From an uncultured Alistipes sp. (GTDB lineage: Bacteria > Bacteroidota > Bacteroidia > Bacteroidales > Rikenellaceae): a stretch of 64,000 nt of DNA. Of this stretch, positions 32,763 to 41,810 are shown piece by piece. The first letter of the stretch is position 1; each line of letters begins with the position of its first letter. The notes beneath the pieces are model-generated. The model was not told the DNA's origin. It ran no database searches and worked only from the letters and a program-made list of their open reading frames with translations. Location: contig CAJTYA010000004.1 in NCBI GenBank assembly GCA_910583985.1, positions 52,466-116,465 on the forward strand, read 5' to 3'. The translations under genes and the position numbers were made by a program.

Positions 32763-33479
32763 ATGGGAAAGGATAAAATCAGACGCTTCGAGGAGAACGC
32801 GACGTTCCGCTGCGTCGTACAACCGGCATTCGAAGAGGTGTTCGGGCAGGATCACAGGCTCAAGGGACACTGGAAAAGCGATTTCTTCGGCAACGACAAC
32901 CCCGTCGTGCTCGAACTGGGCTGCGGCCGGGGCGAATACACCGTGGCGCTGGCGGAACGTTTTCCCGACAGGAATTTCATCGGGGTGGATGTCAAGGGCG
33001 CCCGGCTGTGGCGCGGAGCCAAGACGGCGACCGAGAACGGCATGGGCAACGTGGCGTTCCTCAGGACACGCATCGAATTTATCGGATCGTGTTTCGCACC
33101 GGACGAGGTCGACGAAATATGGATCACGTTTCCCGACCCGCAACTGCGGAAAAACCGCGTCAAGAAGCGCCTGACGGCCCCGTTGTTTTTGGAGCGCTAC
33201 GCCCGCTTTCTGCGCGGGGACGGTTCGATCCACCTGAAAACCGACTCGCGGCACCTGCACGAATACACCAAGGCCGTCGTCGAAAAGAACGGCCTGCCCG
33301 TCGAGGCCTGCTGCGCCGACATCTACGGCACGGGCTTCGCCGACGAACTGCTCTCGATCAAGACGACCTACGAAAAACGGTTTCTCGCCGAAGGTCTTCC
33401 GATCACCTACCTGAAATTCTCGCCGGGAGGACGCACCGTTTTCGAGGCGCCCGAATTCGCGCCCGACGAGGCGTTGTAG
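32763..33479 (+). CDS. trmB: tRNA (guanine-N7-)-methyltransferase
   Basis: A 238-residue TrmB, which methylates G46 of tRNA with S-adenosylmethionine. The SAM motif is VLELGCGRGEYTVALAERFPDRNFIGVDVKGAR. The catalytic and tRNA site is EIWITFPDPQLRKNRVKKRLT, and the C-terminal part has TFYEKRF-like KTTYEKRFLAEG. It follows gldH by 15 bases in the same direction. Length and motifs are normal. Confidence 0.93.
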   Translation: MGKDKIRRFEENATFRCVVQPAFEEVFGQDHRLKGHWKSDFFGNDNPVVLELGCGRGEYTVALAERFPDRNFIGVDVKGARLWRGAKTATENGMGNVAFLRTRIEFIGSCFAPDEVDEIWITFPDPQLRKNRVKKRLTAPLFLERYARFLRGDGSIHLKTDSRHLHEYTKAVVEKNGLPVEACCADIYGTGFADELLSIKTTYEKRFLAEGLPITYLKFSPGGRTVFEAPEFAPDEAL

Positions 33480-34043
33480 CGTCGGCCGGAACTTTTTCCC
33501 TTTCGTACACGGACAACGGCCTCGGCCGAGGATTCCGCCGTGCGACCGGGAAACGGCCGGTTTGTCGCGTTCTTCCCGGCGGAACGGCATTCCGGTGCGA
33601 CCTTTTTTTCGAACGACGACACGGCCGCCCGAAAAGGCACCGAAACGGGAGCGAATCCGATCCGTGGATTCGTTCCTGTTTCCGTACTGCGGCAGGTCGA
33701 ACCTACGGAAGTCCGTCGAGGACAGAAACGACCGGCCCGCCTCGCCCGATTCGCTCCCCCGACACCCGGCTTCCCGACACCATCCGAATCCCGACGAAGC
33801 GGCGCCCTCCGTACCGACGGCGGAGCATCTCCGCACTCTTTTCCGACCGAACGCCCCATCGCCTCGCCCCGATACCCGCACCCGCTCCGGCAGGCAAAAT
33901 ACCGGCCGTCGTCCGGCGTTTTTCCGGAAAAGACGCCGAAGAGGCAGAACGCGAAGTGCATCCGGACGGAATCGGTACGAAAATTGATCCGCCCTGCTGT
34001 TCCGAACCGGCGTCTGCCGGACGAATGAACAATCGAAGAAAAT
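33480..34043. other. Spacer before the porin gene, with one long hairpin
   Basis: GC-rich non-coding sequence; open frames on both strands carry no recognisable family. One 19-base hairpin stands out at 33640-33684. The porin gene has no clear -7 element immediately upstream. Confidence 0.45.
33640..33684. repeat. 19-base imperfect hairpin rich in wobble-compatible mismatches
   Basis: The left arm at 33640-33658 and right arm at 33666-33684 pair across a 7-base loop GATCCGT. Of three differences, two are G-U pairs if transcribed on the plus strand. It is 160 bases after trmB and has no T-run, so it is not an obvious terminator. Confidence 0.5.
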
Positions 34044-35339
34044 ATGAAACGTGTCAAACTGTTGTGCGCAGCCCTATGCGGCGTGTGCTGGGCGGTCGGA
34101 GGCCGGGCTCAGGTGTTGAAAAACCACACGAAGTCCGAGGTGTTTTTCTTGGGCGCGCGAGGCATGGAGAGAGACTCCGCCCTCGTGGACGAAGTGATCG
34201 ACACCTACTATTCGACGATCGAGAAGGGTTTCCGTCAGACGGGCCTGCCCCGCTTCATCGTCGCGGGACGGGAGCGGAAGATGATTTTCGGGATCGGCGG
34301 CAACGTGAGCGTGCGGTTGAACTACGATTTCGAAGGCATGATCCCCGACCCCGATTTCGTGACGTCGCTGATTCCCGTACCCGGCTCGCCGCGCACCCGG
34401 CGGCAGGTTCTCTTCGATCCTTCGACTTCGGGCCTCTATTTCAAGGCCATCGCGCATGCGGGACGGTTGGGTCCTGTCGTGGGTTACGTGCAAACCGATT
34501 TCCGGGGCGGCTCGAACCGTCATACGCTGAGCCTGCAAATGGCCTACGTGGAAATCGCCGGATTTTCCGTCGGCCGACGTTTCACGACGTTCTGCGATCT
34601 GGGAGCCTCGCCCGCAACGGTCGATTTCGAAGGTCCTAACGGCTACTCGCTGGTCTACCGCACGATGGTCCGTTATCGGCACCGTTTCGGCGAACACTGG
34701 TCCGTCGCAGCGGCGGCCGAAATGCCCGATCCGAGCGTAAGCTACGTGCCGGGCACGAGCGCCGTCGCCCAGCGCATGCCCGATTTTCCGGTTTACGTGC
34801 GGTACGGGTGGAACGAGGACAAGAGCCATCTGAGGCTGTCGGCCGTCTTCCGCGACATCTACTTTTACGAAGACGGAAAAGAGGACGTGAATTCCCTCTT
34901 CGGCTGGGGCATCCAGTTCAGCGGGGCGATTCAGGCCGGCAGAAAGCTGACAACCTACATGCAGTTCCTCTACGGCGAAGGCATCGCGGCCTACATTCAA
35001 GACATCGCGGGCGAGGGGCTCGATCTGGCGGCCGATCCCCGCAAACCGGGCGCCCTGCAAACGCTCCCGGCAATGAGCTGGATCGCCGGGCTGCAATACG
35101 AGTTCTCGCCGAAGTGGATCGCCACGGCGGCTTACAGCGGCGTGAAAGTTTTCGGACGCAACGACTATCGGGTGCCCGACACGTATCGGATCGCCCACTA
35201 CCTCTCCGCGAACCTGTTCTATCACCTGACCGGCAGTTGTCAGATAGGGGCGGCCTATCTGTACGGCACCCGCCGCAACATGGACGACCGGCAGGGCCAT
35301 GCCAACCGGGCACAAGCCATCGTACAGTATAATTTCTAA
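34044..35339 (+). CDS. Outer-membrane porin, DcaP-like
   Basis: A 431-residue protein with a signal peptide (LCGVCWAVGGRAQ) and a beta-barrel body ending in aromatic Phe (AQAIVQYNF), the usual outer-membrane insertion signal. Recurrent strand patterns (FGIGGNVSVRLNYDF, GYVQTDFRGG, LSLQMAYVEIAGFSVGRRFTTFCD, WIAGLQYEFSPKW) fit the DcaP-type porin family found in Bacteroidota. DcaP porins pass dicarboxylates or other small anions in Acinetobacter. Substrate here unknown. Single-gene unit. Confidence 0.8.
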   Translation: MKRVKLLCAALCGVCWAVGGRAQVLKNHTKSEVFFLGARGMERDSALVDEVIDTYYSTIEKGFRQTGLPRFIVAGRERKMIFGIGGNVSVRLNYDFEGMIPDPDFVTSLIPVPGSPRTRRQVLFDPSTSGLYFKAIAHAGRLGPVVGYVQTDFRGGSNRHTLSLQMAYVEIAGFSVGRRFTTFCDLGASPATVDFEGPNGYSLVYRTMVRYRHRFGEHWSVAAAAEMPDPSVSYVPGTSAVAQRMPDFPVYVRYGWNEDKSHLRLSAVFRDIYFYEDGKEDVNSLFGWGIQFSGAIQAGRKLTTYMQFLYGEGIAAYIQDIAGEGLDLAADPRKPGALQTLPAMSWIAGLQYEFSPKWIATAAYSGVKVFGRNDYRVPDTYRIAHYLSANLFYHLTGSCQIGAAYLYGTRRNMDDRQGHANRAQAIVQYNF

Positions 35340-36217
35340 AGAAAATCCCCCGCGGCCTCCGATACGGCGGCGCACGGTCCGACAGCACCGGATGCGGTCC
35401 CGAATCGTGGAACGGCCACGGCCCGATCTCCGTTCGACGGCAAACGGCAGGTCCTTGCCTCCGAACCGCCGACGGCTCCTGTCGATGCGAGAAATAGCTA
35501 TCGCCCCCATTGCCTCCGACGAGGAGGGAACGATCCGGGAGAACGGAAATCACCTCGCGGAAACGCAGGAAGCAGGCGAGCCGCCGGACGCATTTTCATC
35601 GGCCCGATCCGGACGCGCCCGCCTCGTGCGGCCCCCTGCCCGCATCCGGTCCTTATACCCGACCGCGAAAGGCTGTCGCGGCATCCGAGGCCGCGAGGAT
35701 GCCCTATGCCGATGCGTCGATCCCGCTCCGGCATCACGGTTCTTTCCGAACGATGCCTTTCCATGCGGCTGCGGTTCCATCGAACAATATCGACAAAACG
35801 CTACTCCGATGCAACATATACTTTGTTGCATTTCTCCGCTTAAAGGTATTCCGTCTAAGGCCACACTCGGACTCGGCCCCTTACACCCGACCGAGAAGAA
35901 CCTGCGCAGCATCCGAGGCAGGATGCCCCGTGCCGATCCGTCGATTGACCCACAGATTCCCGGCAGAGACACGCCCTCCGATTTCGAGATTTTCCCCTCT
36001 CAAAATCCTTTCAGGGAAGGAATAAGCCTTAGGGAAAGGACTTTTCAGCACTTTCGGCGGTCGCGTTCCTCCGCGGGCCGCATGAAAACGCCCGCGACAG
36101 AAGCCTCCGGTACGGAATCCGTCACAGGGTCGGTGCGGGTGTGCGCGGCTCCCTCCGCATTTTCCTTCCCTTCGTTCCCCGACGTTCTCCGGCGATTCCA
36201 TCGCCCCGGAAAACGAT
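35340..36217. repeat. Spacer with a duplicated 75-90 base block
   Basis: A block beginning CCTTATACCCGACCG at 35651 recurs imperfectly at 35879 (CCTTACACCCGACCG). Shared core GCATCCGAGG and GGATGCCC-TGCCGAT follow in the same order. Between them lies a small hairpin, ATGCAACA (35809-35816) with TGTTGCAT (35824-35831). The 228-base offset is a multiple of three, and one plus frame stays open across both, but the encoded sequence has no known domain and no good start. I treat it as an intergenic repeat. Confidence 0.55.
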
Positions 36218-36253
36218 TTCACCCCTGCTGCAACGTTTCGCAGCAGGGGTGAA
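36218..36253 (-). terminator. Terminator of the DUF1080-Gfo/Idh-epimerase operon
   Basis: A perfect 14-base stem (TTCACCCCTGCTGC / GCAGCAGGGGTGAA) with an 8-base loop, 52 bases after the last stop, followed on the minus strand by ATCGTTTTCC. Confidence 0.7.
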
Positions 36254-36305
36254 TCTCATTTCAGGGCGTTATCGCAACAGCCCTTTTCGTATCGACCTAT
36301 CCGGC

Positions 36306-37076
36306 TTAGAGTTCTTTGACCCGGATGTTGCGGAACCATACGTTGTCGCCGTGATCCTGGAAGCCGATGTAACCTTCATGGTTCTCGCCGCCGCAATTGA
36401 GCAACAGTTCGTAGGCCTGCGGCCATTTGTCCTGACTGAACTTGCTGTTGTCGAGCATTTCTTTCCACTGCGGCGTCCACAGGTGGTATTCTACAACGGG
36501 CTCGCCGTTCAGGTAGTGGGCCACGGTGCCTTTGTAGACCATGATCTTACCAGTGTTCCATTCGCCGAACGGTTTGGCGTTCTGCGGTTTGGCCGGAATC
36601 ATGTCGTACAGCGAAGCCGACTGGCGATTGCCGTCCACACCCAGTTTGGCGTCGGGGTGGTTTTCGTTGTCAAGCACCTGATATTCGGGAGCCGAAATGA
36701 AGATCGGCTGATCGGGAATTTCCTGAGCCAGATAGAACACACCGCTGTTGGAGCCTTTGTCGACTTTCCATTCGAATTCCAGTTCGAAATCCTTGAATTT
36801 CCGGTCGAAAATGATGTCGCCGCCGTCCTTGGCACCGGCTTCGCCCATGCCCGATCCGTTGATCTTGATGGCGCCGTCTTCGATGGTCCATGCCGCGGGC
36901 ATGTCGGTACGGTTGTATCCGCGCCATCCGTCGAACGTTTCGCCGTCGAAGAGCACGATCCATTCGTCCGCTTCGGCTGCCGTGTTGTCGGCCGCTTTCT
37001 TATTCGTGTTCGAGCCGCAGGAAGCCATCATGGTCGCCATAGCAATGCAGCTCAGTGCATAGATTGTTTTTTTCAT
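36306..37076 (-). CDS. DUF1080 lipoprotein (3-keto-glycoside hydrolase type)
   Basis: A 256-residue lipoprotein (MMASCGSNTN) with one DUF1080 domain: WIVLFDGETFDGWRGY, FELEFEWKVDKGSNSGVFYLA, EYQVLDNENHPDA, YDMIPAKPQNAKPFGEWN and a C-terminal GYIGFQDHGDNVWFRNIRVKEL. It is the last gene of an operon with a Tat-exported oxidoreductase and a Tat-exported TIM-barrel protein. In Bacteroides the equivalent trio (BT2156-BT2160 type) acts on glycosides by C3 oxidation, elimination or hydrolysis, and rehydration. DUF1080 members there cleave or hydrate the 3-keto intermediate. Confidence 0.87.
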   Translation of the reverse strand: MKKTIYALSCIAMATMMASCGSNTNKKAADNTAAEADEWIVLFDGETFDGWRGYNRTDMPAAWTIEDGAIKINGSGMGEAGAKDGGDIIFDRKFKDFELEFEWKVDKGSNSGVFYLAQEIPDQPIFISAPEYQVLDNENHPDAKLGVDGNRQSASLYDMIPAKPQNAKPFGEWNTGKIMVYKGTVAHYLNGEPVVEYHLWTPQWKEMLDNSKFSQDKWPQAYELLLNCGGENHEGYIGFQDHGDNVWFRNIRVKEL

Positions 37077-37108
37077 ATTCGTTGAATGTTAATTGAAGTT
37101 AGTCCGGC

Positions 37109-38581
37109 TTATTTGGGCATGGGAGTGAGTTCCCAGCCTTCGCGGTAGTTGTGCTTGATCATTTCGTTGGCGAACTGCTTGGCGTTGATCGGGTCGGTGT
37201 AGCGTTTGTTGAACGTCGGGTGACCGTCGTGGATCGTGAAACCGTCTTCGATCATGATGCGGATTTCGTCGTTGTCGCCGATGTTCTTGAACTTCATGTT
37301 CGGGCCATCCCACAGCAACTCGCGGTTGAGACCCTGCAGACGCACGGCCAGCACGCCCATGACGACCATTTCGTTGAACGGTCCCGCTTCGCTGAAGTCC
37401 GAAGCCGGTTTGACGCGCGACTTGGCGTCTTCCTTGCAGGCGCGGATCCAGTCCTGTTCGTGGCTGAGCGTGATTTCGCGGTTCAGCTTCGGCACGGAAG
37501 GCTTGCGGCCCGACACGAGCCACGGGTTCACGCCGTAGCATCCGCAGATGAGCGTATCCTTGGTTCCGTAGAAGATGGCTCCGCCGCCCGAATCGTTCAG
37601 CGACTTGCCTTCGGGCATGCCGGCCGGACGTTCCGGCGTGATGCCGCCGTCGTACCAGAACACTTCCACTTCCGGAAGATTGACTTTTTCTTTCTTTCCG
37701 CGGGCCGGGAAGACGTACTTGACCATCTGGGCGTTCGGAGCGCAATCCGTCAGCAAAGCCGTCGAACTGCCCTGCACACGCGAGGGATAGCCCAGTTGCA
37801 GACCCTTGAACACCGGATGGAGGATGTGGCAGGCCATGTCGCCGAGGGCTCCGGTACCGAAGTCCCACCAGCCGCGCCAGTTCCACGGAGTGTAGATCTT
37901 GTTGAAGGGACGCATCGGAGCCGGGCCGATGAACAGGTCCCAGTCGAGCGTTTCGGGGATTTCGTCCACCTGCGTGGGACGCATCAGCCCCTGAGGCCAG
38001 ATCGGACGGTCGGTGAACGTATCGACGCGCTTGACTTCGCCGATTTCGCCGTTCCAGATCCAGTCGCAGACCTGACGGACGCCCTCGCCCGACGCGCCTT
38101 GGTTACCCATCTGCGTGGCGACGTTGTATTTTTCGGCCAGCTTGGTCAGCAGACGCGACTCGTATACGGAGTGGGTCAGCGGCTTCTGCACGTAGACGTG
38201 TTTGCCCATCGTGATGGCCTGAGCGGCGATGATGCAGTGCGTGTGGTCGGCCGTAGCGACGAGCACGGCGTCGATGTCCTTGCCCATCTGGTCGTACATC
38301 TTCCGGTAGTCCCAGAAACGCTTGGCGTTGGGGTAACGGTCGAAGGTTCCCTTGGCGTATTTCCAGTCCACATCGCAGAGCGCCACGATGTTTTCGGTTT
38401 CCATGTTCTTGAGGTTGGCCGCACCCATGCCGCCGACACCGACGGCCGCGATGTTGAGTTTGTCGCTCGGTGCGGTGTGACCGGCGGCTTTGCCGAGCAC
38501 GGCGCTCGGAACGACGGTCAGACCGGCCAGACCCACCGCGCTCTTGCGGAGGAAGTCTCTGCGGGATATTTTTTCTGCCAT
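37109..38581 (-). CDS. Tat-exported Gfo/Idh/MocA oxidoreductase (glycoside 3-dehydrogenase type)
   Basis: A 490-residue oxidoreductase with twin-arginine signal SRRDFLRKSAVGLAG, Rossmann motif IAAVGVGGMGAANL, lysine motif VQKPLTH in the EKP position, and GDMACHILHPVF with the active-site His. The long C-terminal domain, including the W-rich YTPWNWRGWWDFG, is typical of the Bacteroidota subgroup that oxidises glycosides at C3. It lies 32 bases upstream of DUF1080 and 36 bases downstream of the TIM-barrel gene. The export signal places it in the periplasm or membrane-anchored. Confidence 0.88.
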   Translation of the reverse strand: MAEKISRRDFLRKSAVGLAGLTVVPSAVLGKAAGHTAPSDKLNIAAVGVGGMGAANLKNMETENIVALCDVDWKYAKGTFDRYPNAKRFWDYRKMYDQMGKDIDAVLVATADHTHCIIAAQAITMGKHVYVQKPLTHSVYESRLLTKLAEKYNVATQMGNQGASGEGVRQVCDWIWNGEIGEVKRVDTFTDRPIWPQGLMRPTQVDEIPETLDWDLFIGPAPMRPFNKIYTPWNWRGWWDFGTGALGDMACHILHPVFKGLQLGYPSRVQGSSTALLTDCAPNAQMVKYVFPARGKKEKVNLPEVEVFWYDGGITPERPAGMPEGKSLNDSGGGAIFYGTKDTLICGCYGVNPWLVSGRKPSVPKLNREITLSHEQDWIRACKEDAKSRVKPASDFSEAGPFNEMVVMGVLAVRLQGLNRELLWDGPNMKFKNIGDNDEIRIMIEDGFTIHDGHPTFNKRYTDPINAKQFANEMIKHNYREGWELTPMPK

Positions 38582-38617
38582 GATGTGATTGGTTTGGTTT
38601 TGGTTAGATTGTCGGTT

Positions 38618-39505
38618 CTATTTGACGAATTTCGATACGTCGAGGTAATCGGCGCTCTTCTGCGCGCATACCATGGGCGGCAGCGAGTTGGCCTCGATTT
38701 CGACGTAGTAGGCTTCGAGTCCCTGCTTGTAGGCGGCATCGAAAATCGACTCGAAGTCGATTGTTTCGCTGGCGCCGATGATGTCCTCGTCCTTGATGTG
38801 CAGCAGCGGGAAGCGGCCGGCGTACTTGGTAATGTAGGCCGACGGATTGACGCCGCCCTTGGTGGCCCAGAACACGTCGAGTTCGAACATCACCTTGTCC
38901 GGATCGGTGTTTTCGATCAGGTAGTCTTCGATGACGTGGCCTTCGAGCTTAGCAAATTCGTGCGAGTGGTTGTGATAGCCGTAGCGCAGTCCGGCCGCGT
39001 TGGCAATCTCGCCGATGCGGTTGAAATAGTCGCAGTATTCCTGCAGTTCGGCCAGCGTCGGTCCTACCGAGAAGCCGGGCAGCACGATGTACTTGCCGCC
39101 GACGGCCACCTGTGCGTCACAGGCCTGTTTCCACCAGTCGAGACATCCTTGGAGGTTGTTCCGATCGAGACCGATGCCCAGATGGGCGCCCGTAACCCGG
39201 ATGCCGACGTCTTCGGCCATCTTGCGGAACTCGGCGGGAGCGAGCCCGTAGAACTTGCCGTCGCCGTAGGCGGCGGTTTCCACGGTGGAGTAGCCCATTT
39301 CCGAAAGTTTCTTCAGCGTCGCCGCTGCATTTTCGTCCATATCCCCGCGAACGGAGTAGAGCTGGATGCCGATCTCCTTTTTCTTGCGCGGAGCGCGCTT
39401 GGCCTTGTCTTCGTCGACCTCTGCGGTGTGCGAGAACAATTTCCCGCCCACGAGGGCCGCTGCGGAGAGAAGCATGGATTTTTTCAGGAATTCTCTTCTG
39501 TCCAT
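38618..39505 (-). CDS. Tat-exported sugar phosphate isomerase/epimerase-like TIM barrel
   Basis: A 295-residue protein with Tat signal DRREFLKKSMLLSAAALVGG and an AP-endonuclease-2-type TIM barrel: IGIQLYSVRGDM, GYSTVETAAYGDG, GAHLGIG, YGYHNHSHEF (His), VMFELDVFWATKGG (Glu, Asp), PLLHIKDED (His, Asp) and YYVEIEA (Glu). These residues form the metal site of the family. In 3-keto-glycoside clusters this protein type works on the keto-sugar or its enediol. The start at 39505 gives the signal. First gene of the operon; a 7-of-8 promoter match (TACCTTTA on the minus strand, 39604-39611) lies about 100 bases upstream. Confidence 0.87.
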   Translation of the reverse strand: MDRREFLKKSMLLSAAALVGGKLFSHTAEVDEDKAKRAPRKKKEIGIQLYSVRGDMDENAAATLKKLSEMGYSTVETAAYGDGKFYGLAPAEFRKMAEDVGIRVTGAHLGIGLDRNNLQGCLDWWKQACDAQVAVGGKYIVLPGFSVGPTLAELQEYCDYFNRIGEIANAAGLRYGYHNHSHEFAKLEGHVIEDYLIENTDPDKVMFELDVFWATKGGVNPSAYITKYAGRFPLLHIKDEDIIGASETIDFESIFDAAYKQGLEAYYVEIEANSLPPMVCAQKSADYLDVSKFVK

Positions 39506-40835
39506 AATGTTTCGGTTATGTATTAGGTCGTTTGAGTCGCTGCGATGCCGCCGCCGGGCCGTTCGGTCGTCCATGCGTTGCGGGTCTTACGGTTTTATCA
39601 ACGTAAAGGTATGAAAAAAAGTTTTCGATGCAAAAACTTTTCGGATTATTCAATTAATTTAAAAAGACATCTCCTGCGACAGACCGGAGATCGGGAACGA
39701 GGACACGGCAGCGCTCGCAAAGATGCAGAGCGCGAAACGACGGGAAGCCCGGCCACGGGACGGCAAGCTATCGGAAACGGCGGAGAACAGCCGGACCCAA
39801 CCGTCCCAACGGGTCCGAAACGAGCGTCGCGCTCCGAGGACAGCACCGAAGCGCATTCCGTGATTTCCCCGGCGGCCGCTTCAGTACATTTCGGCGCCGA
39901 ACGGCATTCGGGAATATTTTTCCCGTTCCGTTTCGAGCAAAGTACCGGCCGGCGACGCAAAACCCTCAAGTCCCGAACGGCCGAGCGAAAAAGCGACGCC
40001 CCTGCCGCCGAACGCCGTCCTACGGAACCGCATCGGGCGAGCGCCCCGAATTTCCTCATCGGACGAACCACGACGACGACAAACAGAAAGAAGAATCCCG
40101 ACATCGCCCCGTCGTGATTTCCATATCGAGAACACGACGGCCGACCGTCGCCAAGGAGACAGCCGCATCGAAACAAGTGGACATCGCCAAAAGCAATGCT
40201 TCGACGTATCGAAGCATACGAATACTCGACCGCCATGCCGGCGTCAGGTTTTCGGGTTCGATCTTGAACGGGAAATTATGGATTTGCGGAAACCGCCGAA
40301 GCACCGTCAGCACGACATCGCAGAACAGGGAGGCAAAAGGCCCCCATATCGCACGGCGTCCGCCCCCACCGTCCGTTTCGCCATGGCGGCCGAAAGGTAC
40401 CGGAATCTGATCCGGCAAATCGGAACAGACGACGAACGGATAGAAATTCACGGCCGGCCAAACGGCCGACACGATTTTCTGCACCCGATCGACGGGGCTC
40501 TTTTTAAAAACGGTTTTGTCCATACGCTCTCGTCGTTCCGTCGAATACGGCCCCGCGCTTTCGAATTATCCCGCAAATGTGCGGACAGGTCCCGCCGGTT
40601 TCGAATACCTTTCGGATAAAGAGGCGGACACCTCCTGATTCGAACCGTTTTTCGTCCGCCGTCCTTTCCTCCGCCGCCACGGACCGTTCTTCCGCCGGAC
40701 CGACACGGGCGGCCGATCCGCCCGCCTCCTCCGCAAAAAACGACACGGAACACCGTTTGCCGACACGAGGCGCCGTACCGACGAAAAACGACAAGTTCCA
40801 CGCCTATCCCCGTACGACAAACCTCGCCGAAAACG
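39506..40835. other. Long spacer with no supported gene
   Basis: About 1.3 kb without a recognisable gene. It holds the epimerase-operon promoter at 39604-39611. Open frames on both strands between 40056 and 40620 reach 113-155 codons, but they overlap antisense to each other, have no ribosome-binding site or family features, and are rejected. Composition falls slightly below the coding neighbours around 40114-40300. Confidence 0.45.
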
Positions 40836-40881
40836 CGTAAAAAAATGTTCTGCGAGCCGTGCGCCGGCTCGCAGAACATTT
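40836..40881 (-). terminator. Terminator of the DUF3127-cyclophilin unit
   Basis: A perfect 17-base stem (AAATGTTCTGCGAGCCG / CGGCTCGCAGAACATTT) with a 5-base loop and a run of T on the minus strand. Confidence 0.9.
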
Positions 40882-40930
40882 CCTATACGAAGTAAAAGTC
40901 TTCCCCCTTGTGTTTCGCGAAACGATCCGA

Positions 40931-41308
40931 TCAGAACGGCAGATCGTCCACTTCGGCCGCACCGGACGAGGGCGCCGCGTCTTCGGGCGCGAAAGCGTCC
41001 AGCGGCGGCAGTCCGTCCGAAGCCGGAGCCTGCGGCTGCGCGGCCTTGCGGGCGATGCGCCATGCCCGCACTTCGGTAAACCAGCGGCCGTTGTATTCCC
41101 GCGATTCGACATTGGCCGACACGGAGACCGTCTCGCCCTTCTGCAGCGCACCGGCTTCCTGCGCCCGGTCGCCCCAAAAACTGACACACACCTTGCGGCT
41201 GAACTCACCGGGCTGTTCGAACACCACTTCCTGTTTGACCCATTCGCCACGCGCGCTCGTGCCCTTGACGACGGGCAACACGCTCCATACGGTTCCTTCG
41301 AATTCCAT
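40931..41308 (-). CDS. DUF3127 protein with an SSB-like acidic tip
   Basis: A 125-residue protein. Residues 1-90 form a DUF3127 domain (MEFEGTVWSVLPVVKGTSARGEWVKQEVVFE, VCVSFWGDRA, SVSANVESREYNGRWFTEVRAWRI), an OB-fold-like pattern. The tail is rich in Ala, Pro and acids and ends EVDDLPF, very like the DDDIPF tip by which SSB recruits partner proteins. The start overlaps the cyclophilin stop by one base (TAATG), so the two are coupled. A role in single-stranded DNA binding is suggested by fold and tip, not shown. Confidence 0.82.
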   Translation of the reverse strand: MEFEGTVWSVLPVVKGTSARGEWVKQEVVFEQPGEFSRKVCVSFWGDRAQEAGALQKGETVSVSANVESREYNGRWFTEVRAWRIARKAAQPQAPASDGLPPLDAFAPEDAAPSSGAAEVDDLPF

Positions 41309-41751
41309 TATGCTTCGTCTTTAATGATTTCGACATTCAAAATAAGATCGCCCCGACGGATTTGGTCGATCACGTCCAATCCTTCGACGACGCGGCCGAA
41401 ACAGGTATGCACGCCGTCTAAATGGGCCGTATTGGTGCGGTTCATGCAGATGAAGAACTGCGATCCGCCGGTATCCTTGCCCGCATGGGCCATCGAGAGC
41501 ACGCCCCGGTCGTGGAACTGCTTGCCGCCGGAGGTTTCGCACTTGATCTTGTAGCCCGGCCCTCCGGTTCCGGTGCCCAACGGGCATCCGCCCTGAATCA
41601 CGAAATCGGGGATCACGCGATGGAACGTCAGCCCGTCGTAAAAGCCCGACTCGGCCAACTTGCAGAAATTGGCCACCGTTCCCGGCGTTTCGTTGTCGTA
41701 AAATTCGACTTTCATATCCCCCTTCTCGGTATGTATGATTCCTCTTGTCAT
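41308..41751 (-). CDS. Cyclophilin-type peptidyl-prolyl cis-trans isomerase
   Basis: A 147-residue cyclophilin without signal peptide, so cytoplasmic. Core motifs are FHRVIPDFVIQGGCPLGTGTGGPGY (catalytic Arg, Phe and Gln), HAGKDTGGSQFFI and HLDGVHTCFGRVVEGLDVI. It catalyses proline isomerisation during protein folding. It is shorter than exported relatives. Coupled to the DUF3127 gene downstream. Confidence 0.93.
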   Translation of the reverse strand: MTRGIIHTEKGDMKVEFYDNETPGTVANFCKLAESGFYDGLTFHRVIPDFVIQGGCPLGTGTGGPGYKIKCETSGGKQFHDRGVLSMAHAGKDTGGSQFFICMNRTNTAHLDGVHTCFGRVVEGLDVIDQIRRGDLILNVEIIKDEA

Positions 41752-41810
41752 CGTCGTTTCGTTTTAAGGTTTATGCGATAAAATTCGAAAAATCCGTTCG
41801 TCGGCGCCGC

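Noticed and set aside
40056..40619. Opposed open frames of 155 (minus) and 113 (plus) codons in the 39.5-40.8 kb spacer
   Set aside because: Neither has a ribosome-binding site, a promoter or any family feature, and they occupy the same bases. Kept as unsupported.
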